Part shown: piece by piece, positions 8,244 to 17,037 of the stretch | Layout of the letters: each line of letters begins with the position of its first letter | Position numbering within the stretch: the first letter of the stretch is position 1 | Assembly: GCA_026994225.1 (NCBI GenBank) | Contig: JALWRI010000076.1 | Span: 1-64,000, forward strand | From: Gammaproteobacteria bacterium | GTDB taxonomy: Bacteria; Pseudomonadota; Gammaproteobacteria; GRL18 | Length of the DNA stretch: 64,000 nt | Direction of reading: 5' to 3' | Notes under the pieces: generated by a model | What the model was told of the DNA's origin: nothing | Databases searched by the model: none | What the model saw: only the letters and a program-made list of their open reading frames with translations | Translations under genes and position numbers: made by a program

Positions 8244-10262
8244 ATGAATAAGAAACAAGCCACATTACATCAAATCCATGATACTTTTCTGCATAATATT
8301 CAAGTCATAAAAAAACAATGGCCGCATATATATCAAAAAATTATTAATTTGGAACTAAAGCACAGTGAAATCTATGTAGATGAACAAGGAAGTGTGCAAC
8401 TTGTCATTAATGGTATACCATTTTATCCAAAAGACCCTGCCAAGTTAGCTATTCAAGCGGTACAATCTTTTTTAACTATCCCAACAAGAGTGGTGTTATA
8501 TCCAGATTATGCTAAGCGTAGCTGGGGCATGACGGATGCAATGACGACCCAAATAAGTCAATTAGCTCAGTCTTTGGAAAATATTTCTAAATATTATTAT
8601 GCTGATTCGGATACTATTCCCTTATTACTTATGGGAGGTATTGGTTTAGGTCATCAATTAGAAACCTTGTTGAGTCAGGTTAATGTTAAAAGAATGATTT
8701 TATATGAGCCTGATTTAGAATTATTTTTTTTATCATTACATACCGTTAATTGGGAAGCAGTGATTGATTATTTTAATCAAGAAGGACGGGCATTTTATTT
8801 TATTTATGGGGAATATAATGATGAAATAAGAGCAGCAATAATGGGACTTATTGGGATGGAAGGGAAACATCTGGTTTCTAATATTTCCTATTTTGTCCAT
8901 TATGATAGTGCTCATTTACGCATGATGTACACAGATATTAAAGATAAAGGTTTTATGTTAACCCGTGGATACGGTTTTTATGATGATGAGCGTTTTGCTA
9001 TTGAACATACTGTACATAATATGGAATCACAGTATCCTATACTGGCAGAAAAAAATATTGTGCCAGAGGATGCCGTCGCTTTTATCATTGGTGCAGGGCC
9101 TTCTTTAGATAATAGTTTTTCCTTGATTGAGAAATATCAGGGAAAAGCCGTGATTTTTGCAGCCGGTTCAGCATTAGATATTTGCCATCGTAGAGGTTTA
9201 TCTCCTGATTTTTATGTGGTGTTAGAGCGTACGGCTGGCACGGTGCAATGGTTACGGTATTTGGTAGATGATAAAGCCTATTTAAAAAATATTCGTATTT
9301 TAGCCAGTAATACTGTTTATCCGGGGGTTTATGATATGTTTTCCAAGCATTTCATGTTCCTAAAACCCACTGATGCCGGTTCAGAATTAATTGATGCCAC
9401 ATTGAAACGTCCGCAAATGGTAACACCAACGTGTGTGAATGCAGCATTAGCTATGGCATTATTCCTCGGGTTTAAAAAGGTGTATTTATTTGGTGTAGAT
9501 TTTGGTTCGTTACAAAAAGATAAACATCATGCAAAAGATGCCTCACATTATGATATGGAAATAAAAAAACACCAGTCCAGTTTTGAATATGAACAAGTAG
9601 AAGAAGAAAATGGCAGAATTATTTATACGACACAATTTTTATATTGGGCAAGAAAATGTTTAGAAGATGTAGTCGATTTATATTCCACTACAGCGATTTA
9701 CAATGTTAGTCAAGGATTAGTAATTAAAGGTACAACCGAGCTGGAGATAGATGCTGTCAAGATAAGTGTAGAGACCGATAAAGCATCAATTTTATCTGCT
9801 ATAGAAAAATCTGCAACAGTATTACCCTATGATAGAGAAAAAATTACGATTCTTTTAGAGCCGATTCGGGATAATCTAAAAATAGCGTTAGATGCGTTAC
9901 TTGCATGTGTAGCAGAAAAAGCAAAATGTCGTAATGATATTATAGATATTTTTAAAAAATTACGAATTATACAACAACAAACTATTGGGATAATGCCAGT
10001 TATATCAACGATGTTATCCGGACATATACAACATTATCAAATGGTGGTTTATACCAATGCAATGATGATGCAACATGAATATAATGCGGTGAAATTTGCT
10101 AATCAAGCCGCTTTGATTTTTCAAGCAAGTCTGGTGCAAATATGGGATGACTTTAATCAGGGGTTTATGCAAATATATGCCACAGGTAATGCGTGTTTAT
10201 GCTCTGATTATTTGTATGATATTGGTATTAAATTTAAGAAAAAATCAAAGCAAGATGAGTAA
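8244..10262 (+). CDS. maf: Motility-associated glycosyltransferase, Maf type (DUF115)
   Basis: The 672-residue protein has a central DUF115/MptE-like domain with the conserved FIIGAGPSLD motif (around residue 280), then GSALDICHRRGLSPDFYVVLE and a TPTCVNAALAMALFLGFKKVYLFGVDF block. Maf proteins transfer nonulosonic acids (pseudaminic or legionaminic) from the CMP sugar to serine or threonine of flagellin in the cytoplasm before export. Its place between fliD and the pse genes fits this. The start has no clear Shine-Dalgarno sequence, but the ATG at 8244 fits the usual N-terminal domain length. The C-terminal ~170 residues are a helical domain of the same family. Confidence 0.88.
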   Translation: MNKKQATLHQIHDTFLHNIQVIKKQWPHIYQKIINLELKHSEIYVDEQGSVQLVINGIPFYPKDPAKLAIQAVQSFLTIPTRVVLYPDYAKRSWGMTDAMTTQISQLAQSLENISKYYYADSDTIPLLLMGGIGLGHQLETLLSQVNVKRMILYEPDLELFFLSLHTVNWEAVIDYFNQEGRAFYFIYGEYNDEIRAAIMGLIGMEGKHLVSNISYFVHYDSAHLRMMYTDIKDKGFMLTRGYGFYDDERFAIEHTVHNMESQYPILAEKNIVPEDAVAFIIGAGPSLDNSFSLIEKYQGKAVIFAAGSALDICHRRGLSPDFYVVLERTAGTVQWLRYLVDDKAYLKNIRILASNTVYPGVYDMFSKHFMFLKPTDAGSELIDATLKRPQMVTPTCVNAALAMALFLGFKKVYLFGVDFGSLQKDKHHAKDASHYDMEIKKHQSSFEYEQVEEENGRIIYTTQFLYWARKCLEDVVDLYSTTAIYNVSQGLVIKGTTELEIDAVKISVETDKASILSAIEKSATVLPYDREKITILLEPIRDNLKIALDALLACVAEKAKCRNDIIDIFKKLRIIQQQTIGIMPVISTMLSGHIQHYQMVVYTNAMMMQHEYNAVKFANQAALIFQASLVQIWDDFNQGFMQIYATGNACLCSDYLYDIGIKFKKKSKQDE

Positions 10263-10274
10263 CAGGACTATATT

Positions 10275-11609
10275 ATGCTGACAAAAACCTGTATTTTTGG
10301 TTTTATTATCAATAATTCACTAGAGTATTTAAAATCAGGGAAAGATAATAAAGAGTATTGGAAAAAGGATCAACATATTAGCCTTATTTCATTAATAAAA
10401 AATTTTTTTTATACCTTTAAGAAAGAAGATGAATGTTATCTTTTTATCGCTAGTGAAGATAAAGAAGAAGATTGGGGAAAAATCAATGCCTGGTTAGATA
10501 AAGCAGAGTGGGAACATCTACATCATCATTTACCCATTGTTAAATTATTAGATAAACCATTATTAAATGAGCAGGATAAACAAGCATTTCAAGCCGAATG
10601 CGACATATTATTAAATGATAAAATATGGGCTATGCCCTATTTGTTCCATTTATATACGCAACATATTGGTGTACATAAATTGCAAGGTACAGAGCGATCA
10701 ACCGTGATTGATTTATATGATAGCAGTTATATCGTTGCAATAAGGCGACATCATCCTCATTATATTGGTGGTATGGAATTACAGCTTTATGATGCCATGA
10801 TTGATTTTTTACAATGGCAGCAGGCGCAGACCTGGTTAGATGTAGGGTGCGGCAGCGGCCTATTATATGGTGTATTGAAAAATTATAGTATTGAAAATGA
10901 TTGTTATTTTCCTCATTATTGTGGGATAGATAATAGTCGAGGTCAAATTATTCGAGCGCAGAAGAATTACCCTGATGGGCATTTTATTTTAGCCGATGCA
11001 ACACAGATGATTTATCCTGATAAATATTTTGATGTTGCAATAGCCAATGCCTTTTTTGCAGAATTATTGCCTGCACAAGGGGTATCTGCCTTAAAAGAGA
11101 TATTAAGGGTAAGCCGACAAGGTATTTTTGCAACAATTCGATGTTATAGTAATGTAATAGAGGCTATTCCTGAGAAATTGGAATATCGTTTTTTTAATGG
11201 TGAGCGTTTTGTGCGGTATTTTTTTGATATAGACGATATAATGGCTATTTATGAAGCACATCATACTATTATGCTGCAAAAAGAACATGGCTTTTTATTG
11301 TATCGTAATGACAGAGCCAATATTGAAGTAACAGAAAAAGGGAATAAAACGAGTTATGATAATTTTTTAGCGATGTTTGCTGATGTAAAGAAGGAAAAAA
11401 ACCAGCATGAAGGGGACGTTCAAAAAACAGCGATAACGGTTAGGGTAGATGGATATTCAGGCATTAACTGGAGAGTATATCAGTATATAGATTGTTATAT
11501 TTATCCAAAAAACTGGTATCTACAACGTTTTTCTGAAGTAGTACATCAAGAAGATATTTTATCTTGTTTAGATGCAAAGAACATAGCTGCCACGCAAAAC
11601 GTAAATTAA
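10275..11609 (+). CDS. SAM-dependent methyltransferase of the flagellin glycan cluster
   Basis: The 444-residue protein has a class I methyltransferase core at about residues 165-330: motif I is TWLDVGCGSGLLYG, followed by CGIDNSRGQIIRA and DKYFDVAIANAFFAEL. The N-terminal ~160 residues and the C-terminal ~100 residues are not recognised. It lies 12 bases after maf and 3 bases before pseG, and its ATG has an AGGA ribosome binding site, so it is in the same operon. Methylation of the sugar or of its precursor is the likely job. A lysine methyltransferase acting on flagellin (FliB type) is less likely, because the FliB cysteine pattern is absent. Confidence 0.7.
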   Translation: MLTKTCIFGFIINNSLEYLKSGKDNKEYWKKDQHISLISLIKNFFYTFKKEDECYLFIASEDKEEDWGKINAWLDKAEWEHLHHHLPIVKLLDKPLLNEQDKQAFQAECDILLNDKIWAMPYLFHLYTQHIGVHKLQGTERSTVIDLYDSSYIVAIRRHHPHYIGGMELQLYDAMIDFLQWQQAQTWLDVGCGSGLLYGVLKNYSIENDCYFPHYCGIDNSRGQIIRAQKNYPDGHFILADATQMIYPDKYFDVAIANAFFAELLPAQGVSALKEILRVSRQGIFATIRCYSNVIEAIPEKLEYRFFNGERFVRYFFDIDDIMAIYEAHHTIMLQKEHGFLLYRNDRANIEVTEKGNKTSYDNFLAMFADVKKEKNQHEGDVQKTAITVRVDGYSGINWRVYQYIDCYIYPKNWYLQRFSEVVHQEDILSCLDAKNIAATQNVN

Positions 11610-11612
11610 CTG

Positions 11613-13082
11613 ATGATGCAAAATTTTGCCGTATTTAGATGTGATGCCTCACAAGAGATGGGTGCAGGACATTTAGTACGGTGTTATGTTTTAGCTCAGT
11701 ATTTAGTACAAAGAAACTGGCAGTGTGCTTTTATTTGTTCACCAGGTTCTCATCAGTTTTTTCCTAAAAGTAATCTGGATGCGGTAGATTATCAAGAAAT
11801 AGAGGATGAGCAAAAGGATTTACATGCACTGTATCCTGATGGTTGTAAAGTCTTAATTATCGACCATTATCAACGAGATAAAAATTACCAAAGACAGTAT
11901 AGAGATTGGGCTGAATATATAGTGGTAATAGATGATCTGGCAAATAGAGAACATGATTGTGATCTATTGATTGATGCAGCCTTTGGAGGTAAAAAAGAAA
12001 GCTATCTTGGGTTAGTGCCAAAACATTGTACTTTGTTATTGGGGAGTGAATATGCCTTGTTACGTCCCCAATTTTGGCACTATCGCCAGTATCATAAACA
12101 AATACCGAGTAAACAACATCTTTTTGTGCATTTTGGTGCGTTAGATCAGCATAATTTATTACCACAGATCATCACTATATTAAACCAGTTATCATTACCG
12201 TTTGAATTTGTTATTGACGTATTGGTTTCCTCGAAAACAGCAAATTTTCAACAGATTAAAGAAGCGGCGAAGGCATCTATATTGCCAGTAATCGTACATA
12301 GTGATACTCAGGATGTAGCCCCTATTTTATCGCAAGCATCCATTGCGCTTGCTGCAGCAGGTGGAAATAGCTGGGAGCGTTGTTGTTTGGGTATTCCAAC
12401 AATATTTATAGAAACAGCTTTAAATCAACGTGTTACCTTGCGTAGTATTGTGCAAGCAGGTGCTGGGATCGATATAGGCACGGCTAACCCTTTACAAGTA
12501 AACAGATTAAAAAAAGCCTTGTTGGATTTATGGCAAGATCGAGAAAAAAGGCAATTATTTAGTGCTGCGGCACGCTCTTTATGTGATGGTTTAGGGGTAC
12601 GGCGTGTATATATAGCAATACAACAAATGATACAAAATAGGCAATCTAATGTCGGGATACGATTAACACAAAAATCAGATGTAAAAATGTTATATCAATG
12701 GCAGTGTATTGCTGGTATTCGAAAATATTCACATCATCCTACCATGCCATCCTACCAACAACATTGTCAGTGGTTTGCTTCTAAAATACACGATGTAAAC
12801 TGCCTATTTCATATTATTCAATATCAACAACAAGATGTAGGGATGATACGTTTAGATAAATTAACTCAATTAACAGATAAGAGTTATCTCGTGTCCATTT
12901 TGGTAGTGCCTGCATTGCAAGGACAAGGTATTGCTACAAAGGCTTTAGCATTAGTACGTCAGTTATTGCCTGAAATGCACCTGTATGCACAAATTCAGGC
13001 TGAAAATAAGGCATCTATCCGTTTATTTACACAATCAGGATATGTACAGCAGGGACACTATTATGTCAGTTTAGGCTCTTGA
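11613..13082 (+). CDS. pseG: PseG-like UDP-sugar hydrolase fused to a GNAT acetyltransferase
   Basis: Residues 1-340 resemble PseG, which removes UDP from UDP-2,4-diacetamido-2,4,6-trideoxy-beta-L-altrose: FRCDASQEMGAGHLVRC contains the catalytic histidine region, and AAGGNSWERCCLGIP is the nucleotide-binding loop of the GT-B fold. Residues ~345-489 form a GNAT domain (IRLTQKSDVKML ... ILVVPALQGQGIATKAL ... NKASIRLFTQSGY) with the acetyl-CoA loop QGQGIA. Such PseG-acetyltransferase fusions could carry out the PseH step as well. A second free GNAT (19330) may share or replace that activity. The stop of the methyltransferase lies 3 bases upstream. Confidence 0.85.
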   Translation: MMQNFAVFRCDASQEMGAGHLVRCYVLAQYLVQRNWQCAFICSPGSHQFFPKSNLDAVDYQEIEDEQKDLHALYPDGCKVLIIDHYQRDKNYQRQYRDWAEYIVVIDDLANREHDCDLLIDAAFGGKKESYLGLVPKHCTLLLGSEYALLRPQFWHYRQYHKQIPSKQHLFVHFGALDQHNLLPQIITILNQLSLPFEFVIDVLVSSKTANFQQIKEAAKASILPVIVHSDTQDVAPILSQASIALAAAGGNSWERCCLGIPTIFIETALNQRVTLRSIVQAGAGIDIGTANPLQVNRLKKALLDLWQDREKRQLFSAAARSLCDGLGVRRVYIAIQQMIQNRQSNVGIRLTQKSDVKMLYQWQCIAGIRKYSHHPTMPSYQQHCQWFASKIHDVNCLFHIIQYQQQDVGMIRLDKLTQLTDKSYLVSILVVPALQGQGIATKALALVRQLLPEMHLYAQIQAENKASIRLFTQSGYVQQGHYYVSLGS

Positions 13083-13098
13083 GGAGATATAGACGATA

Positions 13099-14148
13099 AT
13101 GCGTAAACAAATACAGATTAATGGAAGAACAATCAGCAATAATACGCCCCCTTATATTATTGCTGAAATGTCAGCAAATCATCAAGGTGATATAGAACAG
13201 GCTTTTGCTATTATGGCGATGGCAAAAAAAAGGGGTGCTGATGCGGTAAAAATACAAACTTATTCGGCAGATACGATGACTATAGATTGTGATTTGGATG
13301 ATTTTCAAATTCAAAGAGGATTATGGGAAGGATATAATTTATATCAATTGTATGTAGCGGCACAAACCCCTTTTGCATGGCATCCTGCATTATTTGCTAA
13401 AGCAAAAGAATTGGATATTACCTTATTGAGTACGCCTTTTGATGAAACAGCGGTAGATTTATTGGAGGATTTACATGCTCCAGCATATAAAATTGCTTCT
13501 TTTGAAGTGATTGATTTACCTTTGATTGAGTATGTTGCCAGAACGGGAAAACCTTTAATTATTTCTACTGGTATGGCAACATTAGATGAAATCAAAGCGG
13601 CCGTAACGACTGCAAAAGAGGCAGGCTGTAAAGAGCTGGCATTATTACATTGTGTGAGTGGCTATCCTACCCCCGTAGAACAGGCAAATTTATTGACTAT
13701 TTCGACGATGCAACAGCAATTTGATAGCTTGATAGGGTTATCTGATCATACTCTAGGGACTGCGGCAGCAGTAACAAGTGTTGCACTCGGTGCAAGAATT
13801 ATTGAAAAGCATGTTACTTTAGATCGGGCAATGGGGGGAGTAGATGCCGATTTTTCTTTAGAACCAAAAGCATTACAACAATTAGTACAAGATTGCCACA
13901 GTGCCTTTTATGCTTTAGGTACAGCCGGTTATGAAATAAAACCCGCAGAACAAGAAAATATTATTTTCCGGCGATCTATTTATGTAGTAGAAGATATACG
14001 TAGGGGTGAAATCTTGACTGAAAAAAATATTCGGCGTATTCGTCCAGGTTATGGTTTAGCACCCAAATATTATCCACAGGTATTACATCGTAGAGCTAAT
14101 CAAGATATAAAAAGGGGGAGTGCCTTACAATGGGATATGTTTTCGTAG
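13099..14148 (+). CDS. pseI: Pseudaminic acid synthase PseI
   Basis: The 349-residue protein has an NeuB/PseI-type TIM barrel (IIAEMSANHQGD, KIQTYSADTMT, YKIASFEVIDLPLI, LIISTGMAT, HCVSGYPTP, GLSDHTLGTAAAV, IEKHVTLDR) followed by a C-terminal SAF/antifreeze-like domain (RRSIYVVEDIRRGEILTEKNIRRIRPGYGL). The enzyme condenses the PseG product with phosphoenolpyruvate to give pseudaminic acid. The motif pattern is closer to PseI than to NeuB. GAGGAG lies 10 bases before the ATG. The gene ends 5 bases from the convergent aminotransferase gene. Confidence 0.92.
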   Translation: MRKQIQINGRTISNNTPPYIIAEMSANHQGDIEQAFAIMAMAKKRGADAVKIQTYSADTMTIDCDLDDFQIQRGLWEGYNLYQLYVAAQTPFAWHPALFAKAKELDITLLSTPFDETAVDLLEDLHAPAYKIASFEVIDLPLIEYVARTGKPLIISTGMATLDEIKAAVTTAKEAGCKELALLHCVSGYPTPVEQANLLTISTMQQQFDSLIGLSDHTLGTAAAVTSVALGARIIEKHVTLDRAMGGVDADFSLEPKALQQLVQDCHSAFYALGTAGYEIKPAEQENIIFRRSIYVVEDIRRGEILTEKNIRRIRPGYGLAPKYYPQVLHRRANQDIKRGSALQWDMFS

Positions 14149-14153
14149 CATTT

Positions 14154-15449
14154 TTACCTTACTCTAAATAAAGGCTCTAATACCCGACCATGAAAGCGTG
14201 TTGCAAAGTTATGCTTTTTAATGGTATCTGCCAGTAAGGGTAATACTTCTGAATAAGCAGTTAATAAACTATCAATATCTTTAGATTGATGGGAAAAATT
14301 GAGGTTATGTCCGCCATTGAGTAAAATACCTCGAAGGTGCATTTCCTGTAAAAAAAGCGATTTTAATTGCCAGCTTGAATATGGTTTAGCATCATGGATG
14401 AGTAAAAAAGACCATGTAGGATGGCCACACATTTCTAGCCACGGAGGATGGTGTAAAGATTGTAAGATTGCTTGTAATCCTTTTTGTAAACGTTGTCCTT
14501 GTTGCTGTATATGAGTGAGTATATCAGGTTGATGTCGGGTCAATTTATTTAGGGTTGCTTTTGCGGCAGCAAGGGATAAGGTTTCTCCAGCAAAAGTAGC
14601 GGAAAAAAAGATACCCTCCATGCAATCCATAATGTCTGCTTTACCTACTATAGCAGAAACAGGATAACCATTTGCCATCCCTTTGCCAAAAGTAGCTAAA
14701 TCGGGAGTAACAGAAAATAATGCTTGTGCGCCCCCTAGTGCAAAGCGAAAACCTGTAATCATTTCATCAAAAATTAATACTATTTGGTGAGTATCACATA
14801 ATGCCCGTAAGGTCTCTAAAAAGTTATCGTTAGGATAATAGAGGTTCATAGGTTCTAAAATAACCGCAGCAAATTGGTTTGGGTAGCGTTGCAATAATAT
14901 TTCCAATGAAGAAATATTATTATACTGGAAGGGATGCGTAAGGGCTTTAACGGTTTCAGGGACACCTAAATCACGAGTTGTTGAACCAATATACCAATCT
15001 TGCCAACCATGATAACCACATACAGCAACCCGATCCTTTTTTGTATAAGCACGTGCCAAACGAATAGCAGCGGAGGTAACATCAGAACCATTTTTACCAA
15101 AGCGGACTTTTTCTGCACAAGGGATATAATGTACTAATAATTCAGCTACTTCCATTTCTAAAGGGTGGGGTAAGGAAAAAATAGTACCATTATCCATTTG
15201 TGCTTTAACAGCATGATCGACATCTGGATCTTGATAGCCTAGAGAAATAGCTAACAAGCCACTGACAAAATCCAGGTATTGATTATTATCCACATCCCAG
15301 ACATAACACCCTTTGCCCCTTTGAATAAAAAAAGGGGAAACAGCAAAAGGGTAGGCAATTTTACTTTTACTAAAGGTTTGACTACCAAGAGGAATAGTTT
15401 GTTCAGCCCGTTGTAATAATTGTTCTGATTGTTGATAACGTTTACACAT
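14154..15449 (-). CDS. Class III aminotransferase, glutamate-1-semialdehyde aminomutase-like
   Basis: This is a PLP enzyme of about 431 residues with the class III pattern: GSQTFSKS, NGSDVTSAAIRLARAYTKKDRVAVCGYHGWQDW, VLIFDEMITGFRFALGG, and the PLP lysine in FGKGMANGYPVSA. I place the start at the ATG at 15447-15449 (MCKRYQQSE), which overlaps the end of the spsF-like gene by 8 bases. A longer frame reading into that gene is an artefact. It is not the heme-pathway HemL by context. Genes like this occur in flagellar and surface nonulosonic acid clusters and probably act on the sugar or a side chain. The substrate is unknown. Confidence 0.8.
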   Translation of the reverse strand: MCKRYQQSEQLLQRAEQTIPLGSQTFSKSKIAYPFAVSPFFIQRGKGCYVWDVDNNQYLDFVSGLLAISLGYQDPDVDHAVKAQMDNGTIFSLPHPLEMEVAELLVHYIPCAEKVRFGKNGSDVTSAAIRLARAYTKKDRVAVCGYHGWQDWYIGSTTRDLGVPETVKALTHPFQYNNISSLEILLQRYPNQFAAVILEPMNLYYPNDNFLETLRALCDTHQIVLIFDEMITGFRFALGGAQALFSVTPDLATFGKGMANGYPVSAIVGKADIMDCMEGIFFSATFAGETLSLAAAKATLNKLTRHQPDILTHIQQQGQRLQKGLQAILQSLHHPPWLEMCGHPTWSFLLIHDAKPYSSWQLKSLFLQEMHLRGILLNGGHNLNFSHQSKDIDSLLTAYSEVLPLLADTIKKHNFATRFHGRVLEPLFRVR

Positions 15450-16146
15450 GGTATTTATCCTCTCGCTGTAGCCATTGCATAATATCTTGGGTAGTGAAAG
15501 AGGGATTGTGCGGATATAAAGCAGTATAAACCTCTTTGATAAAGGCAAAATCTTTTGGCGTATCAACAGTCCAACGAAAATGGGAATAATTATTAGCTTG
15601 TTGATAATGTTGTAATGTAAATATTTCAGGATGCTGATAGATATACGGAGTAACGTGTTCACGTTGTTCTTTGGTATGTGCTTTCTTCCAGGCCGTTTGC
15701 AAGGCTTCCCAAGTAAAAACTTCTGTATCTAATCCATCAGGAAAGCTACGTTCTATCACATTGGAAGTATAATCTGCATCAGGGATTGATAGGTGTAATT
15801 GTATCATAGTATCAACAACATGGGGATCGATAAGTGGGCAATCAGCAGTAATACGGATAATATGTTGTGCCTGATAGTATTTTGCTGTGTGGTAATATCT
15901 ATCAAGTACATCATGTAAACGCCCACGATAATACGTCATCTGTTGTTGAGAGCAAAAATGTGCCAAGACATCGTCACTCTGGTTGGTACTAGTCGCAATT
16001 ACTATTTTATCAACGTTTTGACAACGTTGTAGACGTTCATATTGTAGGGTTAATAAGGGTTTATCTAATATTGTTTTTAATACTTTAGCAGGTAAACGGC
16101 TAGAAGACATACGAGCTTGTATAATAAGAAGTGTATTAATGGCCAT
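15442..16146 (-). CDS. SpsF-like cytidylyltransferase, probable CMP-sugar synthetase
   Basis: The 234-residue protein has an N-terminal nucleotidyltransferase motif IIQARMSSSRLPAKVLK, then VIATSTNQSDDVLAHFC, RGRLHDVLDRY, RITADCPLIDP, and VIERSFPDGLDTEVFTWEAL. This is the SpsF family (spore-coat polysaccharide F, CMP-KDO-synthetase-like). No canonical PseF is visible in the window, so this gene may activate pseudaminic acid to its CMP form. It lies 12 bases after the aldo/keto reductase and overlaps the aminotransferase by 8 bases in the minus-strand pse operon. Confidence 0.8.
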   Translation of the reverse strand: MAINTLLIIQARMSSSRLPAKVLKTILDKPLLTLQYERLQRCQNVDKIVIATSTNQSDDVLAHFCSQQQMTYYRGRLHDVLDRYYHTAKYYQAQHIIRITADCPLIDPHVVDTMIQLHLSIPDADYTSNVIERSFPDGLDTEVFTWEALQTAWKKAHTKEQREHVTPYIYQHPEIFTLQHYQQANNYSHFRWTVDTPKDFAFIKEVYTALYPHNPSFTTQDIMQWLQREDKYHV

Positions 16147-16158
16147 GTCGATGTATTG

Positions 16159-17037
16159 TTACCATAAAGAAGGGTTAATTAATTTTTCGTTATAGATGGC
16201 TAAATGCTGAATATTTTGTATATCCGTGAGGGGAGAGATGGATAATAGTGCCTGTAATTGTGCTTTTTGTGTTACGCCACAAAGAATTTTATCTAAATAG
16301 GGAATACACAGGGCATAACCTAAACAAGCCTGTAATGGGGTTAATTGATGTTCTGACAAGAACTGGTAATAAGATTGGAAATGGGGGTAATACTGCTCTA
16401 AGGATTTAGGTAGTTGCTCTTTAGGCATAAGTAATAATCCTTGTAAAAAAATAGATCGGGCATGTATTTCTATCCCTTTTTGTTGTAATGTTTCTAAATA
16501 CCCTTGATGTAACCAGCGTTGATCAAACAGGTTAAAGGGGAGTTGTACTATATCCACAGGAAAATGAGGTAAAATTTGATCGAGTTGTTGAGGGGTGTAA
16601 ATAGATACCCCGATTTTTTGAATAATTCCTTGTTGTTTTAGTGTTATCAGTGCTTGATATAATCGCTCTGCACCGATTTGAAGTAAATTATCTGCATTGT
16701 GTATAAGTAAGGCATATAAGGTATGTTGTTGTAAATGCACTAGAGAAAGTTGCAGTGTATTGTGAAGTAACTGTATATCACTATCAGTAATTGAAGAAGA
16801 AGTAAAATGAGGGGTTTTCGTTATAATCTGTAGGGGCTGATTGGTGATAGGCTGTTTGAAGAGTTGCCCCAATATTTGTTCACTATTACCATAAGAAGGT
16901 GCTGTATCAAAGGTGTTAATATGATGCAACAAAGCGTGTTGTATAATATTTTCTACCTCAACAAAAGGCGTTTGCCCTTGTGTATTACTGATACCATAAG
17001 GCATACCAAATTGTACTGTCCCGAGTGCAAGTTTCAT
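16159..17037 (-). CDS. Aldo/keto reductase of the pseudaminic acid operon
   Basis: This 292-residue aldo/keto reductase-fold protein starts KLALGTVQFGMPYGISN and shows the pattern HHINTFDTAPSYGNSEQILGQ (catalytic Asp and Tyr), a VHLQQHTLYALLIHNADNLL strand, and IQKIGVSIYTPQQL. Such short AKRs are frequent in surface sugar clusters and probably reduce a keto-sugar intermediate using NADPH. Its ATG overlaps the pseC stop by 4 bases (ATGA), so the two are translationally coupled. The exact substrate cannot be read from the sequence. Confidence 0.82.
   Translation of the reverse strand: MKLALGTVQFGMPYGISNTQGQTPFVEVENIIQHALLHHINTFDTAPSYGNSEQILGQLFKQPITNQPLQIITKTPHFTSSSITDSDIQLLHNTLQLSLVHLQQHTLYALLIHNADNLLQIGAERLYQALITLKQQGIIQKIGVSIYTPQQLDQILPHFPVDIVQLPFNLFDQRWLHQGYLETLQQKGIEIHARSIFLQGLLLMPKEQLPKSLEQYYPHFQSYYQFLSEHQLTPLQACLGYALCIPYLDKILCGVTQKAQLQALLSISPLTDIQNIQHLAIYNEKLINPSLW

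Noticed and set aside
13082-13100. GACGATAA just before pseI as a sigma-28 -10 element
   Set aside because: No TAAA lies 15 bases upstream, and the sequence overlaps the ribosome binding site and ATG, so it is coincidental.
15450-15662. N-terminal extension of the class III aminotransferase
   Set aside because: The extension lies in another frame of the spsF-like gene, and the family start matches MCKRYQQSE at 15449.
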